From positions 1 through 64,000 of the forward strand of contig CAOLHI010001296.1 in NCBI GenBank assembly GCA_948474755.1: a stretch of 64,000 nt of DNA, in the 5' to 3' direction. Origin of the DNA: Ctenosaura bakeri. Its lineage: Eukaryota; Chordata; Lepidosauria; Squamata; Iguanidae. Shown in pieces: positions 1 through 12,800 of this stretch (position 1 is its first letter; every line of letters starts with the position of its first letter). The notes under the pieces were generated by a model. It was not told the DNA's origin and ran no database searches. It was given only the letters and a program-made list of their open reading frames with translations. A program made the translations under genes and the position numbers.

Positions 1-302
1 TCTCTAGCACACAAATTAAAATGTCTTCTGCAAGCTCCCTTGGGCCACTTTTCTACTCCAGGAGATAAGCCCAGTATTAGCTTGATGAATCAATGAAAAA
101 GTACAGATATTTCCTAGAGTCACTGTGGATGGGACACTACCTCCTGATGTGATTTGGAATTGTCAGTCAGGCCACAACAAGGCATATCACCATGTCAAAA
201 GGCAGTCAAGGGAGGGCAGATTGCTTCAGCCATCTATTATCATTCAATCATCCTTATGAAGTCTCTCACAAGTAAATGGTGTACTTAAAAGATGTACTCC
301 AT

Positions 303-422
303 GGCCATTTCTGCACTAGACTGTTGTGGCACTATTATCCCACTTTCAACATCCTATGGAATCCTGGGTTTTGCTTTTTAGGGAGGTGAATAGTGCTATA
401 ACAGTCTAGTGCAGAAATGGCC
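303..422. mobile_element. Short palindromic MITE, GGCCATTT terminal repeats
   Basis: This 120-bp element is almost all inverted repeat. It begins GGCCATTTCTGCACTAGACT and ends with its reverse complement. The arms match over about 34 bases. It has no coding capacity. The same core (CACTTTCAACATCCTATGGAAT) recurs at 6,548, 16,109 and 24,583. Likely a PIF/Harbinger- or hAT-dependent nonautonomous transposon. Confidence 0.8.
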
Positions 423-513
423 CGTGTGTTCAATCCAGCTGATTCCTCAGTAAGTGTGCACAAGATAGACTTCACACTGCCTTTGTTGTTCCTTGGAAGG
501 CTCAAATACAGTA

Positions 514-1137
514 AGGCCCTTTTTGCACAGGCCTTTGCTCGCGCGACAGCCCTGTGAGCCTCGCGGGAGTGGGAGCGTCGCTCCGCACGACGCACTCCCA
601 CTTCCGCTGGGCTCATGGGGCTGAAGCGGCGCGAGCGCGGGTTTTTTGATTTTCGCGTCCAAGCGAAAATCACCCCGCGCTCACGCAACGCTCCCAGCGC
701 TCACCCGCACTTACCTTTCGTGTGGAGCCTCCGGGAGCCAGTCGGGTAGCGCTTCCTTCCCTCCGCCCCTGCGGAAGGAAGGAGCGGGGTGGGGAGCTAG
801 CGTGACGGACGTGCCGCACGCGCGCGGGGGGGGTGACGCTGCCCGCTTCGCGCGTGCCGGGGGGAAATCCGGCGCGACGCCACCCGCCTCGAGCGGGGGG
901 GATCCGGCATGACGCCGCCCGCTTCGTGCACGCGGGGGGGAATCCGGCACGAGGTCTCCCACTTCGCACCGGGGGGGGGAGGGCGGCTTGCGCGGCAAGC
1001 CTCCTTCAGTGCCGCTTCCCCGCTCGTTCCTTCGCCTGCCGAAGGAAGGAGGGGGAAGCGGCAGCCTCCTGGAGGAGCCTTCTTGCGCTTGCCGGCCTCC
1101 CCCGCTTGCGCTAGAAGCCTCAGTGCGAAAAGGGCCT
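514..1137. mobile_element. CpG-dense MITE with internal tandem repeats
   Basis: The outer ends are inverted: TAAGGCCCTTTTTGCAC at the left and GTGCGAAAAGGGCCTTA at the right. The body is extremely GC- and CpG-rich, unlike the AT-rich introns around it. From about 825 to 985 it has three diverged tandem copies of a unit near 50 bp containing CCCGCTTCG and GGGGGGAATCCGGC. Open frames on both strands here are composition artefacts. The density would pass a CpG-island filter, but the inverted ends show it is mobile DNA and not a promoter. Confidence 0.75.
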
Positions 1138-2176
1138 TAGTATTTTATTGGGTAAAATTCTGATTTATAATTCCAGAAGAGGTTCAATTACATACAAACC
1201 TTAGTGGTCTAATTCTGCCTGATCATTACAGGAGTCCAAGACCCCTGCTTCCCCCAATTGAAGGGTTAACATACGCATACAAAGGAAATCCTGAATAAAT
1301 CTCCCATAGATGACTTAGATATTAGAGATATTTAGCAAGTGTGTTCATCCTTATCTCTCCAGAATATTCAAAGACCTGAATGACGTCATCAGAAGAGCAG
1401 CAGGAAGTAAGGAAAGTAAGGAAAGGCTCAGGAAGAAAGCATAGAAGAAGAAAATGGTTATCTAGTAACGAAAGATCAACATCTATGAAGTCATAATTAC
1501 TCATTTTGATTTTAAACTGGAGCCTAAAAGAAGAAGATTGGGCAGATGTAAACAGGACCTACAGAGAACATATACTCACATGTCCTGCTATTTTTCAAAA
1601 CAGTTGGATGACGACATTCTAGAGGCATCCTACTTGCTGCAGCTGTTTCCTCTTTTCTGTAAGTGCGGTTACTCTTCATTTTATATAAGCACCTCCACTC
1701 AGGAAGAGAACACTTACAACATGACTGCAGACCCTTAGCTGCATACTTTGAATGTTTTCAGCTAAGATAGAAATAATACTATATTTCCTTTGGCTGTTCT
1801 ATCTTACCATTGTATCTTTTAAAAAGCCATGTTTCTAGCTATCCTACTTATAACTTTTCTGTACAATATAGCTCTAATAAAAAAGCCAGAAGCCTGGCAA
1901 ACCTTTGCAGGCTGAGCTTGACAACTCTTGCTTTTTCAATCAAATTCAATCCTTTTTAATCAAATGAATAGAGACAGGTAGTCTGTTCCACTATTGGATG
2001 CCCTTGTTATCAAAACACTTCTTCCAAAACTATGCTTTGGATCCTTCCCTCTGGAACAGCATAAAAGAGGCTGGCTCCACCTTCAACACAACAGACTTTC
2101 AGTTATTTGGAGATGGCTATCATATTGCCTCTCAGTCCTTTCTTTTGCAGACTAATTACACCCACCTTATCCAACT

Positions 2177-2423
2177 GTTGTTGCTGCTGCTGCTGTTCGC
2201 CTTCAAGTCATTTCCGACTTTTGGCAATCCTTAGGCGAACCTACCATGGTGTTTTCTTGACAAGATTTGCTCAGAGGGGATTTGCCTTCGCCCTCCTATG
2301 AGGCTCAGAGAGTGGATCTTGTTAAAGGTCATCCAGTAGGTTTCCATGACTGAGAAGGGATTCAAACCCTGATCTCCAGAGTCACAGCCCAATGTTCAAA
2401 CCATTACACCATGCTGGCTCTCT
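2177..2423 (-). mobile_element. tRNA-derived SINE (family with CTTCAAGTCATTTCCGACTT tail)
   Basis: Antisense copy. Its 3' end (left) is a GTT/GCT-repeat tail plus CGCCTTCAAGTCATTTCCGA. Its 5' end (right) holds a Pol III B-box-like GGGTTTGAATCCC. The same family appears at 13,322, 22,610, 27,320, 49,137 and 50,800. Family assignment is by memory of squamate SINEs. Confidence 0.75.
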
Positions 2424-2867
2424 TCATACTGGCACAAACATACTACACCACTCCTCTTTTGTGGCCCAAACTAATATAATTCAGGGGAGGAAGAAGGCTT
2501 TCCTCGGGTTCTGTTTTTGTTTTTTCACGTGAGGCTGCATTGTAGATAGCAACTTGTAAGTAGAGTAGCCAGGGACATACTTTTGCTTCAATACCACTCC
2601 AAGGGCAGGAGAAGCCCCACCCTGTAGTCTATTTCTTTTCTCAAAATTTTTTTCCTCTTCTAGTCATTTCCTGTTTTGTTTTTTAAAAAAGGCCTGTCAT
2701 GTGCTTAAAATGGTCCAGGCCCCCTTCAAAAAAAAGAAAAAAATGCTGAAAATGTCCCTTACCTGCTAGAGGACACAGGGGGTAAAATGATCTATGCAGA
2801 GGATGCAGTGGGAAGTATAGTACTTTGAGAGTACAAATGTAGCTTCCCACTCGTCCACCCCCATTAT

Positions 2868-3010
2868 CAATCAATCTATCAATCAATCTACCAATCAATC
2901 AATCACCCAGCCATCCTCATGGTCCACCCTGGCGCTTTGGTGAAACAAATCACAAAAGGAAACATATTTGATTGATTGATTCCATTGACTGACTGATTGA
3001 TTGATTGATA
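2868..3010. repeat. Two simple ATCA/TGAT tracts in opposite orientation
   Basis: An (ATCA)n-like tract at 2,868-2,906 is followed, 60 bases later, by (TTGA)n at 2,968-3,010. The two are reverse complements and could pair. The right tract passes into a LINE-like tail. Confidence 0.8.
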
Positions 3011-3320
3011 TTCCACCTTTCTCCCAACTAGGGCCCAAGACAATTTACAATATGACTCAAAATACAATTAAAACAAAGAATAATACAAAAGTTAAAAGAA
3101 ACCAGCAACCACATTAGAAATATTCATTTAAAAGAGTTTTAAAAGGCCATTAAAATGATAAAACAGCCCCACTGAACACTTTCAGTTAAAAGAGTTTCTG
3201 CATCACACAAATAACACTCAAAATCCTGAGTGCACAAGGAAGGTCATTACCTGCCAGCACAAAAAGTGCAAGAAGGGGCCAATTCTAGCTTCTCACAGCA
3301 GGGAATCTCACAATCTGGGA
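3011..3320 (-). mobile_element. LINE-like 3' tail, degenerate
   Basis: It begins with TTCCACCTTTCTCCCAACTA followed by CCCAAGACAATTTACAA, a motif common at L2/CR1-like LINE tails in reptiles, then runs into A-rich sequence. It is antisense and too eroded to name firmly. A related tail is seen near 30,900. Confidence 0.4.
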
Positions 3321-3399
3321 GCAGTCAGCAAGATGGCTATTGTCTTTAGTTTAGCTACCTCAGCTTTCATTTTGTCTCATTGTTGTTAAACTCTTTTAC

Positions 3400-3555
3400 C
3401 TGGTGGCACAACTCTTCCCAATGTCTGTGCAGCAGGTCTATGCGCTCACTGAGGACTGAGATGTCATCTGCACTGATGTAAGCAGACAGAGTCTCCTTTA
3501 ACAAATTCAAGTGGGAAAGATCATCTGTCCATCCCTCAGCGGCATTCTCTAGCTC
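3400..3555 (-). CDS. SYNE1: SYNE1 window exon 35 (residues 1821-1872)
   Basis: This is the most 3' exon in the window: 52 codons, ELENAAEGWTDDLSHLN to HWEELCHQ. AYISADDISVLSERIDLL is conserved. The acceptor is TTCAAATCTAG and the donor CAG/GTAAAAG. The next exon, and eventually the KASH domain, would lie before position 1. Confidence 0.96.
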
Positions 3556-6500
3556 CTAGATTTGAAGGGTGGAAAAAACATTATGTAGCAAAGAAAACAA
3601 TGGATAGACATGCTTTCATAATTTTGCACAACCTTATACATTTTGATTACATTCCAATCAGACATTTGCATTTGGGAAGATTCAACATCAGACTTTTTCC
3701 AGCAATCTTTTTTTTCCAGTGTAGACTCCTGTACACTCCAGAAACCTGTTCTGGGGAACTGGAGTTAGTTTACAGGTAGTTCAACTAGAAGGGCAGGAAG
3801 GGAACTTGCATCATGCTTGTGCTATATCAACACCACTGTCCATCCAAATTCTACCTGGGAGCTGCTTTAAAACAAAACTTAAGTGTTGCCTGATAATATA
3901 ATGGATTGGGCATGAAGGGATAGAAAACATGTTCCTTTGCTATTTGTTTCTCTGACAAAAAAGGGGTTTCCCAACACTCAAGTAACTCCACTGGAAGGCT
4001 ACTGCAAAATTCTTTGTACTTCATGCAGTATTCATCTATGCAGAAATATATGTGTTTTTTCTGTGTAGAAGTCTGCACAGAAAAGTATGGGTAATTCTGC
4101 ACAGAAAGCATATTTTTGCAAAAGTAAATGACATTTACTTCTCCCAAGGAAAAGCACTTATATATCTATTCAGAAGGTATATTTCTGTACAGAAAATTTC
4201 TTCTCCAGAAGTACATTTCTATAAAAAAAAATGTTTTCTGCACAGAAAAAGCATGCATATTTCTGCACAGAAAATGTGTTTCTGTTTAGGAAAAAAATTC
4301 TCTACAGACAAATGCAAATACTAAAGATGGTGGTGCACACACTGGTAACCTCAAGGCTGGACTTCTGAAATGTGCTGTATATTGGGCTACCTCTGTACCA
4401 GGTTCAGAAACTTCAATTAGTGCAACACATGGCAACCAGACTGGTTACTGGTACATCTAGGAGTGATTATATTACACCTATGTTAAAATCACTCATTGGC
4501 TCCCAATTAGTTTCCAGGCAAGGTACAAAGTGTTAGTTGTTACCTTTAAAGTCCTGCATGGTTTGGGTCCCACTACCTAAGGAATTGTCTCCTCTGATAT
4601 AATCTGCCCCATACACTTAAGTCTTCTGGTGGGCATCAGTTAGCCAAGACCAGGCTGGCAAATGTTAACCAGAGGAATTTTTCAACAGCCACCCCAGACT
4701 GTGGAATGACCTGCCAAAAGACATCCAACAGCTGGATATGCTGTCTGCCTTCAAAACAGCATTAAAAACCACTTTCTATCAGCAGGCCTATGCAGCTGTT
4801 TTTAAATTGCAAGTTTTTACATTATGAATAAGTATATAGATATACAGTTATGCTTTTTACACAGACGTTATGCTCTTTTAACTGATTATGTATTTTAACT
4901 GCTGCTTGTGTTTTCAGTTGTGTTATGTGTTTATTTGTTGCTGTATTTTAATCTGTTGTTCCCTGCCTTGATCCGTAGGAAGATGTAGGTAAGAAGAAAC
5001 AAACAAATCCTGAAGCATTCAGAGATGGGAACTGCATAGAATCTTTGTGTTTTTATCCAGTCAGGAGATTATTGCAGGAATTATGTGTTTTTGCCCATGG
5101 GGATGAAGAACATGAAGATGCAAAGTGGAATGCAAAATGAACTCTTGCAACCTGGTAAATGTTACAATATAGAAAAAGATATGATATACAGTTCCAGTTA
5201 CTTGGGCAAACTTTCAAGTGCCAGTGTAAGCCTTTAAAATCAATCTTCAATGACTGTTGATTGCCAAGAATCCAGTCTGGTCACGGACAAGGCCCTTTTG
5301 TATTTGAGAATATTTAGCACTGCCAAGTACCTTGCAGGCTGCATATTTGCCTTAGACTGCAAGCCAAGGTATACTGGCAAGCAGGCTTCTAGGCTGGGCA
5401 ACAGAGTTGTGAAAATTTAGATCTAAAGAATCTTTGGGAAAATTAATGGACAAATAAATGGATGGGTAACAGCATGAACAAACACAAAAGGGGAGGGTCT
5501 CAACCACAGACACAAAGTAGGAAAAAAACATCATTAGAACTACCTGAACTAGTAGCACAACCAATAATATATGTTATGGAATGCAGTTGCCCAATATATT
5601 GAAGCTATAATCTGTACAAATAACAAATGATAAAGAAAACAAAAGCACAAGAGAGTCCACTACTTCAAGTCCTCTCCAAACATGTTTGCATGTCAGCAGG
5701 TTCCAAGTATGAAACAAAATAGTGAGATCAGATTGCCCACTTGCCTGACAAGGATTGCTGTTGTCATTTATGCAATCACATTTACAAACACCTTTAGGGA
5801 AGATTTCATTAGGAATTAGTATATTACCTTACAACGAATTTGTTCTGTGTGAAGTTCATCATGATGTTCTGGTAATGGTTCAGACAGCTTTCTCTTGAAA
5901 GATTTTAGCTTTTCCAGAGAATCTGATATGCCTTTTTCACATTTTTCCCAGTCCTAGATGTTAGGAAAGATATAAATTTTAATGTTTTAGGGTAGGAGCA
6001 AGGAAAGAACAGGGACAACTGAATCTACAGAACTGATAATAAGAGTATTCATTAAGAAGACGACAGCTGGAATTCTGCTAATTAGTCACAATTTAGAGTA
6101 GTCATTGAATCAACTAACTCAACATGTAGGTAAATCCTACATCAAAAGTTTTACTCTAGTTAGGATTAGCAACAAGTTTTAACCCATTATATTTTCTCAG
6201 TCAATAATCTTGTCATGCATTCTATGTCTCCCCCTGCCTCACCCATGCATTCCATGTCTCCCCCTGCCTCACCCTCACCCTCACAGAGGTGTCCAAATGA
6301 GTAAGAAAATATGAACATGAACCTTTCTTTCTTTTGAAGGTTTGCAAATGGATATTGTACAAAATGGACGCTATGTCCAGTAGAGTGTGAGAGTAAAAAA
6401 AGATCAATAATGCAAAGAAAGAAGAGCATGAATCTGATTTTTTTCCCTTCAATGTGACTCCTACATACTTCATTGAAAACAACTCCTTCAAACTTCTACA

Positions 6501-9500
6501 GCATTATCATCACTTGTATTAATCCTGGTCTTCACTACCTCAACTAGGGCCATTTCCGCACTAGGTTGTTATAGTGTTATTATTCCACTATCAACATCCT
6601 ATGGAATCTTGGGGTTTGCAGTTTAGGGAGGGGCCTCAATGGCCCTTCCCTATACTGCAAACCCTAGGATTCCATAGAATGTTGAAAATGAAATAATAGC
6701 ACTATAACAGCCTAGTGTGGAAATGGCCTAGGATTAAATTAAAAAAAAAAAGTGGAAGTCTTTCATTGCGGCTCACTCTTCCCATGTCACAAGCTCAAAT
6801 GTCAATTCTCTGAAAAGTCTCCAAATACATCTTCTCTTTGTTCCAAAATCTCTTACCTTCCCTCTTTCTCAAACATGAAATTGCTATAGGTGTGATATCT
6901 CTGGATTTCATGAACCAGGAGAGAAATATTAAATTGTGATGTTTTTAAAGTAGTGCTGATAGAGTTTATAGTGTTGGGGTAACTTTAGAGATCTGACTGT
7001 GACAAGGTAACAGTGAAAACTGGTGGAAGAAACTCATTCCTATCTATGTGCCTATTTTAAAACACAAATACTAGGCACAGTTAAAAAAAAATACCAAATC
7101 TGGTATTGGGCAGTTGATGTACTACAGAAGTACAACATGAATATATATCAAATGAGGAAAAAACTGTAATATTTCCTATTTGGCTAAGGAGTCCATGTTT
7201 CCCACAAAGTTATTCCAAGTACCTTATTTGTTATGTATGCATAATAGTCATGGAAAGAGACATACTGCTCTCATCTTGGAAAGACACAGCTGTGAGCTGA
7301 AACACTGGCAGAACTAAAATGGCTTGACAATTTAATTTTTCAAAGGGGCATGATAAAGTAACTTGAGATTCTGAATTCATTAAATTAACTTACTTTTAGC
7401 AGGAACATAAGCTGCTTCTTCTGTTCTTCGAGTCTAAGGCTGGCTAATTTCCAGCGCTCCTGGATTTCTGAGAGTTCAGTCTGTAGGGTTGCCTCTGTCT
7501 CACCATCAGCACAGAGTAAGAGCTGCTTCCCACCTTCCACTGTTAAAATGTAGCTTCCTTGTTGGCGAAGGAGAACTTTTTCTTTCAGCTGTGAAGATCA
7601 AATGCATATTTAAAGTTCACTCTGATTTTATAGTACTCTTTTAGATGGATCAGAACTATCACAACTCCAAAACCAGGGGCAGCTTATTGGTTCAACTTGG
7701 GATGACCTCAAACCAAAATATCAGGGTGTGGTGCTCCTTCCAGGTCAGACCATGCGCTGCCTATGTTTGAAAACTAACAGAACTACTCTTCTGTTTTCTT
7801 AAGAATTTGAAGCTTTGTGATAATAAGCTGTTCAGTATGAAAAAAAGAAAAAAAGAAAAGAAAAGTGGTATTTTCTGTAATGATTAACCAGTGTTATTTG
7901 CTGTTCATGTGCCTTTCAAGGAATACTTTTTCTCACCTATTTGTTTCATTTTCTGATATCCTTTTCTTAATTAATCCTTTCCCATTTTTTCTTTGTATCT
8001 CTTAATAGCATTTCTCTTTTTTGATACTGCTTATTGCCTCTGCATGTGTTCCCATAACCAGCCACTTGGAGATCTACCTCAACACCATGAGAACATTAGT
8101 TAGGTGGGCGCACAATACTGGTGCAAAGTATTTTTTTAAAATAAATTATACTTACCTTCCATTATTCTTTTAGAAAGTTGAATAACTTTACACAGGTCTT
8201 CCTATAGTCTCTCATCCAGCACTGATTATGTGAAGCAGTGCTACAGAAAATACAGTGCTTGATACTTAACAACCCTCCCATACTTACTTTCCAATGTTCC
8301 ATTTTATTTTACCGCTTGTTGAACAACTCTAAGAAAGTCTCTTCCTTACCCTCTCCTCCTCTCAACCCTACCAGTACTCAAAGTTCACACTTCAATCTCT
8401 GTCTGCAATGTTTAGTCTATGAATCAGTAGATAAGTTTGATTTCAGTAGTAAGCCATATGAATGTTCAAGAGCTCATTTTTGTTTGTTGTGATATACTCC
8501 AAAGAGCAAGCATTCAGCAAATCTAGTCCAAATTTGGGATATAAAAAGTAATTATAGATGAATAATCTAAATCCACTAGATTTTTGATATTAGATGAAGC
8601 CGGATTTTATCTGTGTGTTCAGTATTTTTACTCAGAAAATCACAGTTAATTCCCGCACTACCAATTAAATGGTAGGTTTACCTGTATTTCATCCAACAGG
8701 GATCTAGCTTGCTGCAGTGGGATAGGAACAGTGCCAAGTCCACTTGCTGTCTGACAAGATGCTTCTACTAGCCACTTGCGCAGTTTCTCTGACATCTCTC
8801 TGTAACGTTGCCACTGGCGAATTTGACTGTCAATGATGCCTCTTCTCTGTTGTGCTCTGCGAATCACCCCTTGCCACTGATTACTGAGCAGAGCCAGCTT
8901 CAGATTAAATTCATCCCTGTAAGAAAAGAGTACACAAGAAACCCCTCAATTCATCTATTCTAAGAGAGTATTATTAAAAAACAGCAGTAACCTCTACTCT
9001 GGAAGATGTTCATGGACTTCAGAGCTGAAATTCTAAGGCCTTCATCCTGGTACCTCCTTTGAAATCAAACCAGTAGAAAAGAAAAACAGATGGAATGGCT
9101 AGTGACCCTGCCTGCAAAGCTTCACTGTGACAGCTATGCCCACAAAGTTTCACAGCATTCCTATAAATTCCTTTTCAAGAAACAAACAGATGAAGGACTT
9201 ACAAAGACAGCATTCAAGGAGGAAATTGTAAGGGTCATGTGAGAATCTACTCAGTTTCTTTTATATCAAGTCTGTTTTCATTCTCTTAAATGTACATTAG
9301 ATGCTGGGTATATCTAGAATATCTATATTCTCTTTTATTAGAAATTTTCGTTCCCCCATCCTTAGGCTTTTAGCTTTAATTAGCATATATTCATTATATA
9401 TTTCATCTAAAGAATGCCTATGGGATAAATTGTCCACAACTGGATACTTCTCAGCATAGGTTTTTGTTGTTGTTCTGCAGGTTCACACTGCCCTATATTC

Positions 9501-9849
9501 TACTTCACCTTTCTTCTGATTTAATGTCTGTGCTTTGGATGTGACATTCAACCTCTTTATTTCCCACCCAGTTTAACAATCTGAAAAAGTAATTTGAAAT
9601 TACTGTGTGCAGTTTTCAGCTCATTTGTAATTTTGCTGTCCCACTAGTGCCCACAATTTGCTGTGCACTGATGAAATACAAGCACACAATGAAGCACAAG
9701 TGCAATTGTGTGGTAAAATACATTATATGTAACAGTGTGCATGCCAAAGCACATACTCTAGTAACCTAGTTAAAAGAAAGGAAAGTAATATTAACTCCCG
9801 CAAAATGCAAATATAATAGGATACATGAAGTCCAAAAAAATCAAGGGAA

Positions 9850-9884
<35 letters not shown>

Positions 9885-12800
9885 ATATGTTGCTAATGTA
9901 CAAGTGTACCAGTCCAGAATCAGCATCAGGGCCCATTAAAGGTGAAAAAGACCTCTCTTTGCTCCTAAAAGAATAATCCATACTGGTGGAAAATAAAGAA
10001 ATGGACTATCACTTCTAAACTACAGACAAATCACACCAGACAGAGAGGTAATGGAATCCAATTGAAATTAATGGAATCCTCTTGAAACCAGTGCTGGGAG
10101 AGCTATCTACACCACCGTGTATCTGGCATGTGTATCTCCTGGAGTATTAGAGGTGTTATTTCCAGCAAGATGGCAGCTATTTGTGGGCCTGCCTTTCTTG
10201 TTAGGACAAAAGTAGGGATGGAAAGAATAGTAATTTTTGAAAAATAGTTGATAATGCATTTCTCAAATGTTGGAAAACCCTGATGAGGAGAATCCTGCCT
10301 TGATGAGAATGTTCAGAGTTTGGGACTTTACACATAGATTTTTTTGTGTGTAGAAAATGCCATACTCTGCACAGGAAACAGCATTTTCTGTGCAGAAAAT
10401 AATATACTTGTGGTGGGAATATTATTTTCTGTGCAAGAAATGTTTTTTTCTGCACAAAAAAAGCCATGTGCAAATCATGCACAGAATTAGTTTCCCATTG
10501 CAGTATTTTTCCCACAATAAGCAGCATTTTCTCTGTAGAAAATAATGCTTTTATGAAAAAAATAATATTTCTGTGAAGAAAATGTTGTTTCCTATGTAGA
10601 GAATGCTGTCTTCTGTTTAAAAAAAATCAATATCTAAAGTCCCAAATTGTGAAGATTCTCATCAATTCAGGACTCTGCTCATTAGGATTTTCAACACTTG
10701 AGAAACACATTTTTCAACTATTTTTCAAAAAGTTATCTAATATTCTTTCCATCCCAACTTTTGTCTAAAATAATCATGCACAATTTTTTTTTTTGCAAAA
10801 TAAATCTCTAACTATGAATATTCTGTGCAGTTTTTCAAAGACTTTCTCACTGCATGAAGAAAACTGCTTGTTGCCCCCTTTGAGAATGAAATTACTGGAG
10901 AATTACATCATTAGTCATAAATGACTTTACTGCTGGTAAAAACATACCTTTCATTTGTCTTGCTCTCCCCAGAAAGCGATCTTGCACTGCAATTAATTCT
11001 TTTACTGTTGGATTGCCTAATAACAAAATGTTCCTTCCGTGACAACTGTCTTTTCTCTGTCTTGAATTCAGTATTTACATCTTTTACAACTTCCAACTTC
11101 ATCTTCACTAGTTTTAAAAAGAGATCTTCCAGGAAAGAAAAAAACTCTGATTTCTTTGAGAATCTCCAGATAATGAGTCCATGAAACTGCTGCTAGAAAT
11201 GAATACCTATTTGCTGAGGCAATAATCTGACAGATATTGGTTTCTGGAGCAGATACTGCATTTCTATTTGTGTGGGGCCATTTCTAAGGTGATCCTCCTG
11301 TATGATACTACCTAACTTATGTTTTTTTGTAAAAGAACGTCTGGCGATAGAAGATATCTTGAAGATGAAGATTCAACTGAAATCCAGGTCTTTTCTTTTC
11401 TTCTAGGAATGACTGATGACCACATAGATAAGAAGTTTGGAAGAATTCTACAGTATATGATCACAGTGGCTAGATTACTTTTTGCTCAGAGATGGAAAGA
11501 TTCAATTATTCCATCTCAAGATGATTGATGAAATTGCTTGATTTGGCAGAAATGGACAAATTGACTAGTCTGATCAAAGAAGGCTTGCTGGGCAAATTGA
11601 AGAAGAAAGATTGGGATATGGTGATGGTATATATGAGAGGTTACTGGGGGAGTAGTTCAATTTCTGTATTTCCATATACATAGCTTTGTGTATTTAAAAT
11701 GGATGTTTAATAAAAATATTTTTTAAAAAAGTAAAAGAATGTTTAACAATATATGTCTAAACAATTGGGTCACTTAAGTAGGGAAAAACAAAACTACAAT
11801 AGAAAAACCATTCAACTCACCACTAGGAAGAGCTGACAATTCCCACACAGAAAAATAGATTGGAAATAATGCAGCCAGTAATACTTTACACACACTTATT
11901 CATAAGAAATGCTCACATGCCTATGTTGACGCATCAATGTAATGTGGGTCTGATTGTGCAACCACTTTTTCCTTTTGAAACAGACACACATAGGCAAATT
12001 TCATTAAAAAAAGGATACCAAATACACTTTGCAGAACATATGTAGATATTTGAAAAAATGAATGGGACAGCAGTAAACTATGCAGTAATAAATAGTCAAA
12101 TTTGGCCAATCGTTACCTGTCATCCACTTGTCCTTGTTCGAGAAGATGCTGACCATCCATGATGATGGAATGCAAAATCTGCTGGCGACTAAACATCTCT
12201 GCTTGGAATAGCTAGTGCGTAACAGGTTGGAAAGAGAGAATATCAAATATGCTTAAAGGAACTAAAATCCCTGGCTCCAAAATAAATGTTCCCATTTAGC
12301 TTTGAACCAAAAGGTGTATGAATCAAAATGTTTTAAAACTCCTCCTTTGACAAATAGTTAAATGTGTAGTGAATGCATTTTTTAAAAAGGAACAACTGGT
12401 TATATGGACAGGTTCACAGAACCTGTTATGCTTTTTGTGGGATTGTGGTTGTTTCTTCAACATCTTATGATGTTAGATGGCACCAGTATTTTTATATTAT
12501 CTAAACATTTTGCTAACTAGTTTCAGTGTATTTCCTATAATCATTTCTTGAACAAATTTAGGCTCTTTAAATAGAGGGAAAGGCTTCTGAAAGAAAAATT
12601 AGAGATGGCACCCAAAATGTACTTGTTTTGTGCAAAGGAAAATGTTTCTGCCTGCCTGCATCAACTTTTTAATGTTATGGCCAAACATTCCTAGTTGTGT
12701 TTAAGTAGGTTCCCCAGAGCCCTCTGGTGGCAACAGGTTCCACATACTCCCTTTAGCTTTCTGAAACAGAAGAGACACAACACTCAGGCCCCTTTCACAC

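Noticed and set aside
514..1137. CpG island marking a gene promoter
   Set aside because: It is bounded by transposon-type inverted repeats and lies in the middle of SYNE1. No first exon or start follows on either strand.
335..1163. Several overlapping open frames on both strands in the GC-rich block
   Set aside because: They arise from GC-rich, stop-poor sequence inside a MITE with inverted ends. There is no homology, and frames compete on both strands.
12004..12246. 80-residue minus-strand open frame over exon 31
   Set aside because: It is out of frame with the protein. The true frame (LFQAEMFSRQQ) matches nesprin-1 and keeps phase with both neighbours.
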